Shown here piece by piece: positions 1-11,568 of a stretch of 64,000 nucleotides of DNA. The notes under the pieces are model-generated. The model saw nothing but the letters and a program-made list of their open reading frames with translations, was not told the origin of the DNA and did not search any database. The stretch's first letter is position 1; each line of letters opens with the position of its first letter. Origin of the DNA: Alopecurus myosuroides. Its lineage: Eukaryota > Streptophyta > Magnoliopsida > Poales > Poaceae. The stretch is from NCBI GenBank assembly GCA_028641055.1, contig CM054058.1, positions 86,315,927 through 86,379,926 of the forward strand, in the 5' to 3' direction. Position numbers and translations under genes: made by a program.

Positions 1-121
1 GTTGGAAAACAACTGAAAACAGAGGAAAACAAATGCAATCAACATGATGCCATGATGCAAAACATAAAATAACAGAGAGCAAAACATTCTAAAGGCTGTT
101 TTTCAGACTTGGGATGTTACA
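1..121 (-). mobile_element. 5' tip of an LTR (TGTAACATCCC type), element running off the window
   Basis: Read on the minus strand from 121 leftwards, the sequence begins TGTAACATCCCAAG, a start typical of Gypsy chromovirus LTRs in grasses. It ends the homology to the Gypsy reverse transcriptase seen at 122-430, so this is an insertion into that coding sequence. Only the first 121 bases of the LTR are in the window. It shares its first eleven bases with the LTR starting at 47535 but differs after that, so it is probably a different family. Confidence 0.55.
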
Positions 122-430
122 AACATGAACGTTATTGCCAATCTGACTATGCAAACAACGTTGCATGCAACGTTGGTAAGTTGCACATGCGTTCTTCAGG
201 CCAGAAGGCATGGTTATGTAATAGTATGTTCCACACGGGGTTACGAAGGAAGTTTTGATTTGATCCTCCTCCTTCATACGTATTTGATGGTACCCAGAAT
301 AAGCATCCAAAAAGCATAAAAGCTCAGAGCCAGCAGTGGCATCTAAAATTTGATCGATTCGCGGTAATGCAAACCTATCTTTTGGACACAATTTGTTCAG
401 GCCGGTGTAATCTATACACATCCTAAGAAC
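122..430 (-). pseudogene. Gypsy (element X) reverse transcriptase, central fragment
   Basis: Minus-strand translation gives the Ty3/Gypsy reverse transcriptase core: MCIDYTGLNK, CPKDRFALPRIDQ, FLDAYSGYHQI, and ATYQRCMQRC. The fragment is cut on its 5' side by the BARE-like element (junction 430/431) and on its 3' side by another LTR at 121. The matching upstream half of the enzyme is at 8808-9290, on the far side of the BARE-like element. The YVDD catalytic box is not reached before the break. Confidence 0.88.
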
Positions 431-2083
431 TGAAGGGGAACGTAGCATAGAAAACAAAAAATTTCCTACGCGAGAGATACCCGAAAGGCCAAGATCTAAT
501 CTAGGAGACGAAGTGCAACGGGCAACAAGAGGGTTAAGGAGAACACATACCCTCGAAGACTCAAAGTGGTACGAGATCAAATCTCGTTGTTGGCGTAGTC
601 GTACTCACACCGATCCCGATAGCGAGAAGATGGCACCGCAATCCGGCGGTGCATCCGTGATCGGTCACACGTACGGTTGATGACGACCTCCGTTCCCTCG
701 TTCCAGCGGGGCGCGGAAGTAGAGGATCCCTCGGAACTCCAGCAGCACGACGACGTGGTGGTGGTGAAGAATCTCACGGTCAGGGCTTCGCCAAGCCGGA
801 GACCATGAAATGGAGCAGCGGGTGGAGGGAAAGGGAAGTGGCCAAGTGTGTGGAGGAGGGAGAGCTCTCACCCTCCTTTTATAGGAGAGGGGGGAGGCAG
901 CCCAAGGGGGGTGCGGCCAGCCCATGGGGGTGCCCCCACCTCTTCCCTCATCATGTGAGTGGAAGCTCCACTCACACCCACTCATGCTCCCATAATTTCC
1001 CACTTGGAAAATCCAAAGGTTTTCTTTTAATAAATAAATAAAACCTTTTTATTTCTTTATTTCAGCATTTGTTAATTCTATTAACAAACTTTTGCATATA
1101 GCACCTCGAATCATTTGTTAATTCTATTAACAACCATTCGAAGAAAAACCCCTTGAACTATTTCAATTTTCCCCGAAACAATTTCGGTGCTGTCCAAAAT
1201 ATTCTTTGATATTCCGTATCCTCTCAAATGCGTCATCGAACCTTAAGTGTGTCACCCTACGGTTCGCGAATAAGATAGACATGATCGAGACTCCTCTCCG
1301 ATCAATAATCAACAGCGGGATCTGGAGATCCGTGATGACTCCTATATATTCAACGATGACTCTCGTGATCGTGTGAACCAACAACGCCGTGAACTATTCC
1401 CTTTGTCTCGCGATATTTTACTTGTCCGAGATTCGATCATTGGTATCAACCATACCTTGTTCAATCTCGTTACCGACAAGTACTCTTTTCTCGTTCCCGT
1501 GATATAACATCCTTGTGATCATATCACGTGCTTGCAAGCGGTTTCGATGTGATATCACCGAGAGGGCCCAGAGTATATCTCTCCGTCATTTGGATGGACA
1601 AATCCCACTCTTGATCCATGATCCTCAACTAATACTTTCCGAATACTCAATGACACCTTTATAGTCACCCTGTTACGGTGTGACGTTTGATGCCATCAAA
1701 GCACTCTTCCGGTATCAGTGATTGACATGATCTCATGGTATAAGGAATAAGTTACTTCGTGTGTTTGATATAGCAATGTAAACTAAATGACTTGATCGCA
1801 TTGCTATATTCTCTTTGGGTATATGTTCATCACATCATTCTTCTAATGACATGACCCCGTTATTAATAACATCCGATGTTCATGATCAGGAAACCTTGAT
1901 CATCTATTAATCAACGAGCTAGTTAAAAGAGAGGCTTTACTAGGAACCATTGTTTGTTTATTAAGCACACATGTATCAACGTTTCCGGTTAATACAATTC
2001 TAGCATGAGAAATAAACATTCATCATAAACAAGGAATAAGATAATAACCATTTTATTATTGCCTCTCGGGCATATTCCCTTCA
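431..2083 (-). repeat. 3' LTR of the BARE-like element
   Basis: 1653 bp, the same length as the right copy. On the minus strand a TATA box (TATAAAAG, complement of 876-883) lies in a GC-rich stretch, as in other BARE-type promoters. Short open frames within it (for example 665-1003 and 1163-1384) recur identically in the other LTR and are not taken as genes. Confidence 0.95.
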
Positions 2084-2096
2084 GTCTCCCACTTGC
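2084..2096 (-). other. Polypurine tract of the BARE-like element
   Basis: Directly inside the 3' LTR, the minus strand reads CAAGTGGGAGAC followed by the LTR start. This is the BARE/Angela polypurine tract, which primes plus-strand DNA synthesis in reverse transcription. Confidence 0.85.
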
Positions 2097-2295
2097 ACTA
2101 GAGTCAATAATCTAGTCTGTAAGCACTTAACACATATGGCGTACCAGTGTTATTACCATGCTTCGCATGTGGTAAACATTATCAAAAAGATCTGAACTGT
2201 TCAGGTCCTATTGTATTTGCATGTTCTTTGCGTCTACACGCATCACTCATTCTCTAATGAGATGGCTTTGTATATATATGGTCAATTGGTGAAAA

Positions 2296-2476
2296 CTTAA
2301 TTCCTCAGCTTAAACTGATGTCACTAACATTGTGAAAATGTAGCTTCATAGTGTTAGCATTCTTGGAAACTCACCAAGTTCCGGTGATACCTTAATTCCT
2401 CAGCTTAAACTGATGTTACTAACATTGTGAAAATGTAGCTTCATAGTTTCAGCATTCTTGGAAATTCACCAAGTTC
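2296..2476. repeat. Tandem 95-bp duplication inside the BARE-like core
   Basis: Two adjacent copies beginning cttaattcctcagcttaaac (2296 and 2391), with a few differences (for example gtcac versus gttac). It lies near the 3' LTR end of the core. No coding content was recognised. Confidence 0.9.
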
Positions 2477-5400
2477 AATAAAGAACTCCTTGACACAAAA
2501 TACGCTTATTATCAGTTGTCAACACAACGATATACTTTAGCCTTTGTTGTAGTATCTGTCACAATATTTTAATTTTGAAACTCTTTCAAATCCAGCATGG
2601 AACTTTCTTCCATCCTATTGTGCTACCGTTCATCACATATTTTAATTGAGATAAAATTACTTGAATAAATGACAAGACTATTAGTGTAACATATTACAAC
2701 TATTATTTTGTCATTACTATATAGGAAAACATATCCTTAGCATTTCTAAAATGACACGAGGATCTCTCCCACTGTTGTCTAATCATCATATGAATTATCC
2801 TGCTATAACATTTTATAGCATAGGACTCATCTGGTTGTGTACATAGCATGGAAACATGACTTAGAAATCTCAATTTCAATGATGCTCATCATGTGTCAAA
2901 ACACATGAATCTTGCTCAATTATTTTCCATGTGACAAGAACTCCTTCTTATCAATTTTATATTGGCTTACTTCAATATTTCATCTATGTAATTTGGCTTC
3001 AATCATATCAGGCGCTTGAATCCATCTTTTATAGACATCGATGCCCAATATCTTCCAAGCCTTTCATCAATATGAAAATCTTAACCGTGTTAATTTAAAA
3101 TACATATTTTCCAATCAACCATATGTCATCTACATAAAGTATTGGAAATATGTCATAACGCTCCCACTTAATTTCTTGTAACTCTACAAGCATCTTTATC
3201 ATTCATGATGGAATCAAACTCTTTTGATAACTTCATTAAGGTAAAGATTTCAACTTCGTTATGCTCAATTCAACCATTGAAGTGTGCATACCTTTCTAGC
3301 AACCTTTTGAATTTTACAAAAATATCAGACTGTGTCAAGTACACATCCTTGATCAAACTTCCTCGAGAGGAGAGTTGGTTTTGTTATTCAACTTCCATAT
3401 CATAATATGTAATATTTTGCTAGAACTGTCCACAAAGACTAAGCATCACTACCGAAGATCAAAATCTTGTAGTAGTGAACTCTTTGAACTTCGTCGAAAA
3501 CAACTTTTCGATAAGTACAACTTTCAAAGGATGTAAAATCCATGTCTTTGTCGCTATATAGACCCTTTTGCTATCGTTAGGCATCATGCCTATCGAAAAG
3601 ACTACCAAGTCACATACTTGACATTCATACAAGGATACTATGGCGGATATAATGACTCATAGTCAATTTTACGAAGCCAGGGCCCATCATTTGCTTCCTT
3701 TATAAGGTTCAGGTCCTTTTGTTGTCAAAACAACACTTTACACTTAAACCACAAGTTGTTCTAAGTACAAAGTTTTTGGACTTTACTGGTACAGTTCGCA
3801 AACTCATTTGAAGTATCTACAACATTTGTAGTGTCTTCTACTTAGTCAAAATAGTAAACCCCGGAACAACTTCCAGTGCTGCGCTACTCTTGACATGATA
3901 ACGAAGATTCTCTAACCTTGTTGAGTTTGTACTGTGCTCCCACTCACTAGTTTCGCAAGAACTACTTTCTCGAGAAATCAACCCTTTCTGACAAACAACA
4001 TTTGTCTTTTGGTTCGGTGATAGGAGAAATACCCAATGTTTTATTTGGGATAACCTTATAAACATATATTTATCCTATTTTGGTTGTAAACATTTTACAC
4101 ATGCTATGCATACCAAAACTTAAGAAAGTGACAATTCGGGTCACTACCCAAACCATATCTTATATGTTGTCAATTTCAGCGGATCATGATGGTGCTCTTT
4201 TCAGTGGAAAAGCGGTTGTCCTTAATGTATAAACTACAAAATTATAATGGCAATTTTATTAATCTTACCATGTCAAACAAGGTTTGATTTTTGTCTCTCG
4301 AACACTCCAAACTAATGTAGGGTAATTCGAGTAATATAAGTTGTAGAACAATTCTGCAACTTCTCAGATGTTTTGCTAAACTTGTAACTCAAACTTTATT
4401 CTTTATGATCCAATCATAAATGCTTGATTATCTTGTTACATTGATTTTAACTTCATATTAACAACCTTTTGAACCAATTCAAAATGTCAAACTCTGTTCC
4501 CTTTAAATAGATATACTCACATATCTACTCAAGTCGTCGACATAATTTTATGAAGGAAAAATTAATCCACCATACATGACTACACATAATGGACTATATA
4601 CATCAATATGTATAATCTCCACTAAATTAGTCTTCCATTCTACTTTGGCCTATGAACGGAATTCTAGTCATCTTTTGGAAGAGGTCTCACAAGCGTCAAT
4701 TTATTCAAAAACAAAATGACTCCGGAAGTCCATCAATATGGAGTTCCTTCATGTTTTCCTTTCCGATATGAACTAAAATGGTGGTGTCACAATTTAAGTG
4801 AAAATCTTTTATGTCTTGCAACGTTTAGCATTCAGTCTTATAGATGTTTACTTTACCAACATGATTTATATTAACATATCCATCAATTATGGAATATGGT
4901 CATCGTTTGAACAATCTCATTTGTTCTCACAAAAGACTAGAACAAAATAACAACTTATTAAGTTCTTAAAATAAATCTTGAATGTTGGTTCGATACTACA
5001 ATGAACACAATAACACTTTATTTATGTTCTTGTCATAATCGATTCCACATCTATTACTAGTTCTTTTTAGGCCCTTGTATTTCTTGCATTGCGTTGCTTT
5101 GTATGACAACTCATACCAACCAATGTGGTATCAAAATACCCAAAAATACTTTGTTAACTAGTAATACATCTATAACTTGTATATCAAGCATATACTACTG
5201 AGCTGGACTTTCCAGTTATCTTCTTTTTCTGCCATATATCTTTTTGTAATTCTATTTTCAATATTCCCTTTCCTTTATAGAAGAATCATTCAACATCAAA
5301 CAATGCTGGCCGTACTAGCTCATTTTCTTTGGCGTGTTAGTCATATACTATCACCCATTGAGTCATACTTTGAGTTTGATTGTTCTACTAATATCACCAT

Positions 5401-6241
5401 ATTAATAGAATTCTTCTAGATTCCACTCTTAGCAATCTCCAAGTAAGGTAAACGACTTTGCCCATACTTTTAATCCATCCTATCATAACAATTTTATGAT
5501 TAAGCTACTATAGCTCGAAGGAAGGAATTTAGAGGATAATTTTTAGCGCTCAACTTCTTGGAATATTCAAACGCCTAGCGTCTTCAATCATTGCATATAT
5601 TCAGATAATATAAGCAAACATTGTCACGCTAAATTATACTCAGTCATGTTGCCACAAATAAGTTTCTAGATATCAATATATCTTTCACTTGATTGTTTCT
5701 GAAAACAACTCTTTTCAGTCCCTAAATCACCTTGATCAACAAAACATTCTTTTGAAGATAAAGTAATACGGAAGCAACCATGACTCTGGATTCTAAGTAG
5801 GAATTATTTGCTCTCTAGATCAATTAATCATTAATCACATGGAGCTAGGTAGGAAATACCAAAAATCTACAATAGGACTCAATTTTAAATTTCACTAATA
5901 CAGTACCAATCTTAAATGGTATTTACCAGATCATAACAGTTATATCTCAATTAACAATCTAAGTGTAAGGTAGTTATGTGGATGCCAATGAATACTACAA
6001 TTTGTGCAAATTCACTTTGATTTGTTGTTCATGATAAATAAGTTCAAGTTAATTCAAAAATTAAACCATGAACTCCCACTCAAAAACAACATCCCTCTTA
6101 GTCGTCTTTAGTGATTACACGAACCAAATTCACTACACCAAAACCGATCATCACGTGAGATGATGTAGCTTCAAAGGCGAACATCGACATGTTCATCATA
6201 TCATCCATATGACTCATGCTTTACCTTTCGGTTACGTGTTC

Positions 6242-6329
6242 CGAGGCCATGTCTGTACATGCTAGGCTCGCCAAGTAGAACCGTAGTATTGCGTGTGTTT
6301 CAAGGCCATGTCTGTACATGCTAGGCTTG
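6242..6329 (-). other. Two 29-nt hairpins in the 5' leader of the BARE-like element
   Basis: Units 6242-6270 and 6301-6329 each contain CATGTCTGTACATG, a perfect five-pair stem with a four-base loop, set inside an outer stem. They differ at only two positions, the second and the 28th base, which pair with each other: G-C in the first copy and A-T in the second. The second copy extends outward with GTGTTT facing AAAACAC. They lie about 0.8-0.9 kb downstream of the primer site in the element RNA, where dimerisation or packaging signals are plausible. Confidence 0.8.
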
Positions 6330-7140
6330 AAAACACCCGTTGTATGCGAACGTTGAGTCTATCACACCCGATCATCACGTGGTGTCTCGAAAACGACGAA
6401 CTTTCTTAACGGTGCATACTTTAAGGAAGAACACATTATTATCTTGATATTAAGTGAGAGGGATCATCTTATAATGCTACCATCGTTATCTAAGCAAAAC
6501 AAGATGCATAAAAAGGATTAACATCACAGACATCACATGAAAGGATAACGTGATATGATATGGTCCTTCTTGCACTTGATCTCCATCATGTGCATTATGG
6601 TATGATCTCAATCATTCCACCGGCGTGGTACCAAGTACCACGGTACCCCAAACTTGTTTGTCCATCAATAAGAAGACAACCATATGGATACCTTACGGTA
6701 TATCAATAATTTACAAAATAGATCATCTCATAATCAAATTTGTAATATTGACCATATCACATCACATGCCCAGCAAAAACTAGTTAGACGCTTCTAATTT
6801 ATTTTTGCATATTTTACGTGGCTTAGGGATTTCGAGGATAGAACCGTTCATACCTACGAACATCAACCACAACGTTGATAAACATATTTTTAGCAACCCT
6901 TCATAGATTAGATCTTAACTATAGTAGGAGAAACAGACACCCGCAAGCCACTTATGCAATACAAGTTGCATGTCAGTTGTGGAACAAGTCTCATGTACGT
7001 GGACATGTAAGGTTAGTCCGGGCCGCTTCATCCCACTATGCCACTAAGATCATAAAATAATCAAGGAGGTAATAACATGATCATCAACGCCCACATACAC
7101 CTATGTGTTCTACCCGTACAAAACATCTACGCATAGATCC

Positions 7141-7153
7141 GGCTCTGATACCA
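7141..7153 (-). other. Primer binding site (tRNA-iMet) of the BARE-like element
   Basis: The minus strand reads TGGTATCAGAGCC one base inside the 5' LTR end. This is the standard plant Copia site complementary to the 3' end of initiator methionine tRNA. Confidence 0.95.
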
Positions 7154-7154
7154 C

Positions 7155-8807
7155 TGAAGGGGAACGTAGCATAGAAAACAAAAAATTTCCTACGCGAGAG
7201 ATACCCGAAAGGCCAAGATCTAATCTAGGAGACGAAGTGCAACGGGCAACAAGAGGGTTAAGGAGAACACATACCCTCGAAGACTCAAAGTGGTACGAGA
7301 TCAAATCTCGTTGTTGGCGTAGTCGTACTCACACCGATCCCGATAGCGAGAAGATGGCACCGCAATCCGGCGGTGCATCCGTGATCGGTCACACGTACGG
7401 TTGATGACGACCTCCGTTCCCTCGTTCCAGCGGGGCGCGGAAGTAGAGGATCCCTCGGAACTCCAGCAGCACGACGACGTGGTGGTGGTGAAGAATCTCA
7501 CGGTCAGGGCTTCGCCAAGCCGGAGACCATGAAATGGAGCAGCGGGTGGAGGGAAAGGGAAGTGGCCAAGTGTGTGGAGGAGGGAGAGCTCTCACCCTCC
7601 TTTTATAGGAGAGGGGGGAGGCAGCCCAAGGGGGGTGCGGCCAGCCCATGGGGGTGCCCCCACCTCTTCCCTCATCATGTGAGTGGAAGCTCCACTCACA
7701 CCCACTCATGCTCCCATAATTTCCCACTTGGAAAATCCAAAGGTTTTCTTTTAATAAATAAATAAAACCTTTTTATTTCTTTATTTCAGCATTTGTTAAT
7801 TCTATTAACAAACTTTTGCATATAGCACCTCGAATCATTTGTTAATTCTATTAACAACCATTCGAAGAAAAACCCCTTGAACTATTTCAATTTTCCCCGA
7901 AACAATTTCGGTGCTGTCCAAAATATTCTTTGATATTCCGTATCCTCTCAAATGCGTCATCGAACCTTAAGTGTGTCACCCTACGGTTCGCGAATAAGAT
8001 AGACATGATCGAGACTCCTCTCCGATCAATAATCAACAGCGGGATCTGGAGATCCGTGATGACTCCTATATATTCAACGATGACTCTCGTGATCGTGTGA
8101 ACCAACAACGCCGTGAACTATTCCCTTTGTCTCGCGATATTTTACTTGTCCGAGATTCGATCATTGGTATCAACCATACCTTGTTCAATCTCGTTACCGA
8201 CAAGTACTCTTTTCTCGTTCCCGTGATATAACATCCTTGTGATCATATCACGTGCTTGCAAGCGGTTTCGATGTGATATCACCGAGAGGGCCCAGAGTAT
8301 ATCTCTCCGTCATTTGGATGGACAAATCCCACTCTTGATCCATGATCCTCAACTAATACTTTCCGAATACTCAATGACACCTTTATAGTCACCCTGTTAC
8401 GGTGTGACGTTTGATGCCATCAAAGCACTCTTCCGGTATCAGTGATTGACATGATCTCATGGTATAAGGAATAAGTTATTTCGTGTGTTTGATATAGCAA
8501 TGTAAACTAAATGACTTGATCGCATTGCTATATTCTCTTTGGGTATATGTTCATCACATCATTCTTCTAATGACATGACCCCGTTATTAATAACATCCGA
8601 TGTTCATGATCAGGAAACCTTGATCATCTATTAATCAACGAGCTAGTTAAAAGAGAGGCTTTACTAGGAACCATTGTTTGTTTATTAAGCACACATGTAT
8701 CAACGTTTCCGGTTAATACAATTCTAGCATGAGAAATAAACATTCATCATAAACAAGGAATAAGATAATAACCATTTTATTATTGCCTCTCGGGCATATT
8801 CCCTTCA
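7155..8807 (-). repeat. 5' LTR of the BARE-like element
   Basis: 1653 bp with one visible substitution against the left copy. The TATA box TATAAAAG is at the complement of 7600-7607 and would drive transcription leftwards through the primer site and core. Followed by the target duplication AGAAC at 8808-8812. Confidence 0.95.
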
Positions 8808-9290
8808 AGAACAGTACTATCTTTTTTCGGGACTAATACTGGGTTCACAGACCATTCAGTATGTATAACTTCCCGGATAAAGTCTGCTGCTAAAGGTCGG
8901 ATAATTTCCTTACCAATAGCCTTCCGCCTTCTTCCGTCAAATCGATGAAGACCTTGTTTGACGGGTTTTGATCCTGGAATCACTTTGATTTGATGCTCAC
9001 CAAGTTCCCTGGGTACACCCGACATGTCCGCAGGACACCAGGAAAAATAATCCAAGTTCTCACGGAGGAACTTCACGAGCGCGCTTTCCTATTTGTCGGT
9101 CATCCCGGTTCCCACTACGAAATTTTTTGTGGGATCTTTGGGATCTAGGATAACCGGTCTTGTATTCTCGTAAGATTTGAAACTATCTACTGGCTTCCGG
9201 CTTTTTTTCCTGTTGGCATTTATATCGGCGATACTTCTATTGCCAGCTCTTTCAACTCCTCCTTTGCTATTACTTTTTCTGCACAAAGGG
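8808..9290 (-). pseudogene. Gypsy (element X) polyprotein: protease-RT linker and start of reverse transcriptase
   Basis: The minus strand gives FLRENLDYFSW, MSGVPRELGEH, KPVKQGLHRF, RRKAIGKEI and NPVLVPKKDS, the N-terminal part of a Tat-type Gypsy reverse transcriptase. A stop separates it from the upstream linker (ending GTGMTDK). The frame runs straight into the BARE-like insertion; its continuation is at 122-430, and the two parts meet at the AGAAC duplication. Confidence 0.88.
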
Positions 9291-9341
9291 CATTTCCTTT
9301 TTCCAGCTCGTTTGCCAATTTGAAGTCTCTCGATATGGTGA

Positions 9342-9700
9342 TTACTCCTCCTTTTGTCCTGGCATCTTCAGCTTGTTATAGATATAACATGATCTTGCCA
9401 TGAATTTGGCGAAAGTTGGACGTCCGAGTATTGCATGGTATACACTTTCGAACGACACCACCTCGGAAGAGATTTTTTCTTGTCGGAAATTCACTTTTTC
9501 TCCAAAGGTGACATCTAGGGAAATTTCTCCTAGGGGTTGTGCTTGTCTGCCAGGAACGATGCCGTGGAAACGTATGTTGCTATGATTGAGATGGGTCTCG
9601 GAGATTCGCAGATGCTTCACTGTGTCCAGGTACATTATATGATGCTGGATCCTCCATCCATCAGCACTCTTTTTAGCCTAGTGTTTTCAACAATAGGGCT
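9342..9700 (-). pseudogene. Gypsy (element X) retropepsin-like protease
   Basis: The minus strand encodes an aspartic protease region. The active-site segment VLMDGGSSI (about 9630-9690) is followed by an immediate stop or frame change, then FHGIVPG, SLDVTFGEKV and YHAILGRPTFAKFMA. The DGGSS form and the HAILGRP motif are usual for Tat-lineage proteases. The stop between the active site and the rest makes this copy inactive. Confidence 0.82.
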
Positions 9701-9823
9701 TACAATTAGAGCTTGTGTTCCTGGTTCTGGGATATTTCCGGGATGATCAGACTGGTCCCAGGTAATTGGTGTGTTTGAGTACTTCAAGAATTTGGGGGTT
9801 GGTGGAACAACCGCGTTTATTTC

Positions 9824-11367
9824 TCAAAGTGTTCTCGTTGCCACCTTTGCAGAGGGAGTTGCTAGGAAAGTTAAGTTGCATTCTCCATCAACTCTCGGGA
9901 ACTTTGGTTCACCTTTTCGCTGTTGTTCCTGGATTTTTTCATCAGTGTCCGATTCACTGTCTTCTTTTTCAGCTTCTGGCTTTTTCTTGGAGAACATCCT
10001 CTTGGAGTTTTTCCCTTTGTTCCCGGATCCTGCAGTGCCTTTCATATGATTATTAAGCCGACATTGCGCATTAGTATGGCTAGGTTTCCCAAATTGCGAA
10101 TGGTGGACACAGTTTTCCGACTTAATCTTTTCCCACTCTTCCTTTGAATAGGAGAGAGGTTCTGTGCTTTTTTCCTTTCCATTTGCTGCCATTATCCTTT
10201 CCAAAGGATAAATTAACTTCTTTGGGCTTTGGCTGTGCTTCTGGAGTAGCTTTTTTCTCAGAATGAGGTGTCTTTTTGGCCTGAGCCAAAGCATCAATAT
10301 TTCCACCGCTCGCTCTAATGTCATCCTCAGCCGCTGCATGCTCATTGGCGGTGGTAAGCATAGATCTGAGATCTTTGTGCTCCTTTGAACCAACCATGAA
10401 CGGTACGAGCCCTGGTTTTAAACCATTGATGAAAGCATGCATTGCTTGTACATCACTTACTCGAGAGCAGCTGTTTTTCATTGCAGTCCATCTTGAGATA
10501 AAGTCGACATATGGCTCATCTTCAAACTGTATGCAGCGGTTTAGCTGGTTGATGCTATTGGGGCGTTTGTATGTTCCCCAAAAATGCTGAGTGAAAACTC
10601 TAGCCATATCATCCCAGCTATCCATGGTTGTTGACGGAAGCCCGTTGATCTAATCTCTCGCTCAATCCAGCAACATTAGGGGGACGAATTTTACCGCCTC
10701 TTGATCTGTCCCTTTGTTAATCTGGACGGCTGTATAGTAGTCTGAGAGCCAGGTATCCGGGGTTGTACTCCCGGTATCTTTTAGATATGTTGGACAAACT
10801 TTGGCAAAGCCAGAATGTAGAGTTATTCTCCGGATCCTGTCAGTGAAACACTCAAACACTTATGTCCAAAGTATAGATCATCTCTTTCCGCTTTATCAGC
10901 GTGAACGGAATATCTACCGGCTGAATGTATAGAAGGAGATCTGCTCCCTTCTTTACCATTGTTGCGCGAGTACGCTTTTCCGGGTTATCCCTATTTCGTC
11001 CGTTGTCATGTCCTTTGGAATAAGGTGGAGTTCTACTCCTTGGCTTTTCTTTGTTCCTAGGAGGAGTACGGGATCTCTCACGCCTGTGAGGAATGTCGTA
11101 TCTTCCGGCTTTTTCAGCAGGGCGTCTCGGAGGCGGCATTGCTTTTCTGTCTTTACGATTTTGTTCCTCCCGATCTCGGGGATTAATTCCACCTTTAGGA
11201 GGATGGGATCCTATCCTAGACGCTACATCCTTATGATCTGGAATTTTCTTCTCCTTTCTCGGATCCTCTTTCTTCTCATTGGAATTGACCGAATCTCTAG
11301 GTTCGCCAGGTCCAGGTGCTCCAGCGGGGCATGTGGCAGTTTTGCATAGGGCCGACTCGTCATGCAA
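9824..11367 (-). pseudogene. Gypsy (element X) gag: capsid and nucleocapsid-like region
   Basis: Successive minus-strand frames broken by stops and shifts. The capsid N part is around 10662-10859 (TPDTWLSDYYTAV, VKFVPLMLLD). The capsid C part is 10122-10625 (FTQHFWGTYKRPN, YVDFISRWTAMKN). A Cys/His segment around 10080 (CVHHSQFGKPSHTNAQC) resembles the Tat-lineage knuckle. A basic Arg/Ser-Pro-rich segment (10852-11367) precedes the capsid. Together these form the gag of the element whose primer site is at 12745-12764. Confidence 0.82.
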
Positions 11368-11568
11368 CTTCCCTGATCTTTAGTGCCCTCATTGTTGCTG
11401 TTGCAATGCCTTTCCTAAGAAAGCATACACCCCTTGAAGCTTTTCGTCATTGGAGTACAGATCATCGTTGAGGATGGCGAATGCGGCTTCCACGTTTTCT
11501 GGTGCGCTTTTGCATACACGTTCGCCCTTGGCATCAATGTCGTTTACTTCCTTTTGCCAGGAAGGGTT

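Larger units (their letters stand above)
2084..7154 (-). pseudogene. Decayed, non-coding core of the BARE-like element
   Basis: About 5.1 kb of AT-rich sequence with stops in all frames; the longest minus-strand frame is 75 codons (3838-4065) and is not recognisable. A Copia origin shows near 3086-3170, where the minus strand encodes LYVDDIWLIGK, the reverse transcriptase YVDD box (codons on the complement of 3125-3136), soon followed by a stop. I could not identify intact gag, protease, integrase or RNase H. Core decay combined with near-identical LTRs suggests a lineage that has been non-autonomous for a long time, not one recent knock-out. Confidence 0.75.
431..8807 (-). mobile_element. 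Complete non-autonomous BARE/Angela-like Copia element
   Basis: The element is bounded by two 1653-bp LTRs and a perfect 5-bp target duplication AGAAC (426-430 and 8808-8812). In element orientation the LTR begins TGAAGGGAATATGCCC and ends CCCCTTCA, close to the BARE/Angela/WIS pattern. A tRNA-iMet primer site and a BARE-type polypurine tract flank the core. The two LTRs differ at one base that I could find (c at about 1754, t at about 8478), so insertion was very recent. The 5.07 kb core has no long reading frame on either strand, so movement must have depended on proteins made by another element. Confidence 0.93.

Noticed and set aside
665..1003. 112-codon minus-strand frame, with an identical copy at 7389-7727
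   Set aside because: Both copies lie inside the two LTRs of one young element, so identity reflects LTR duplication; the frame spans the promoter region and has no recognisable domain.
6875..7060. 61-codon frame next to the BARE-like primer site
   Set aside because: It is antisense in the leader of the element, and the primer-site context marks this as non-coding leader.
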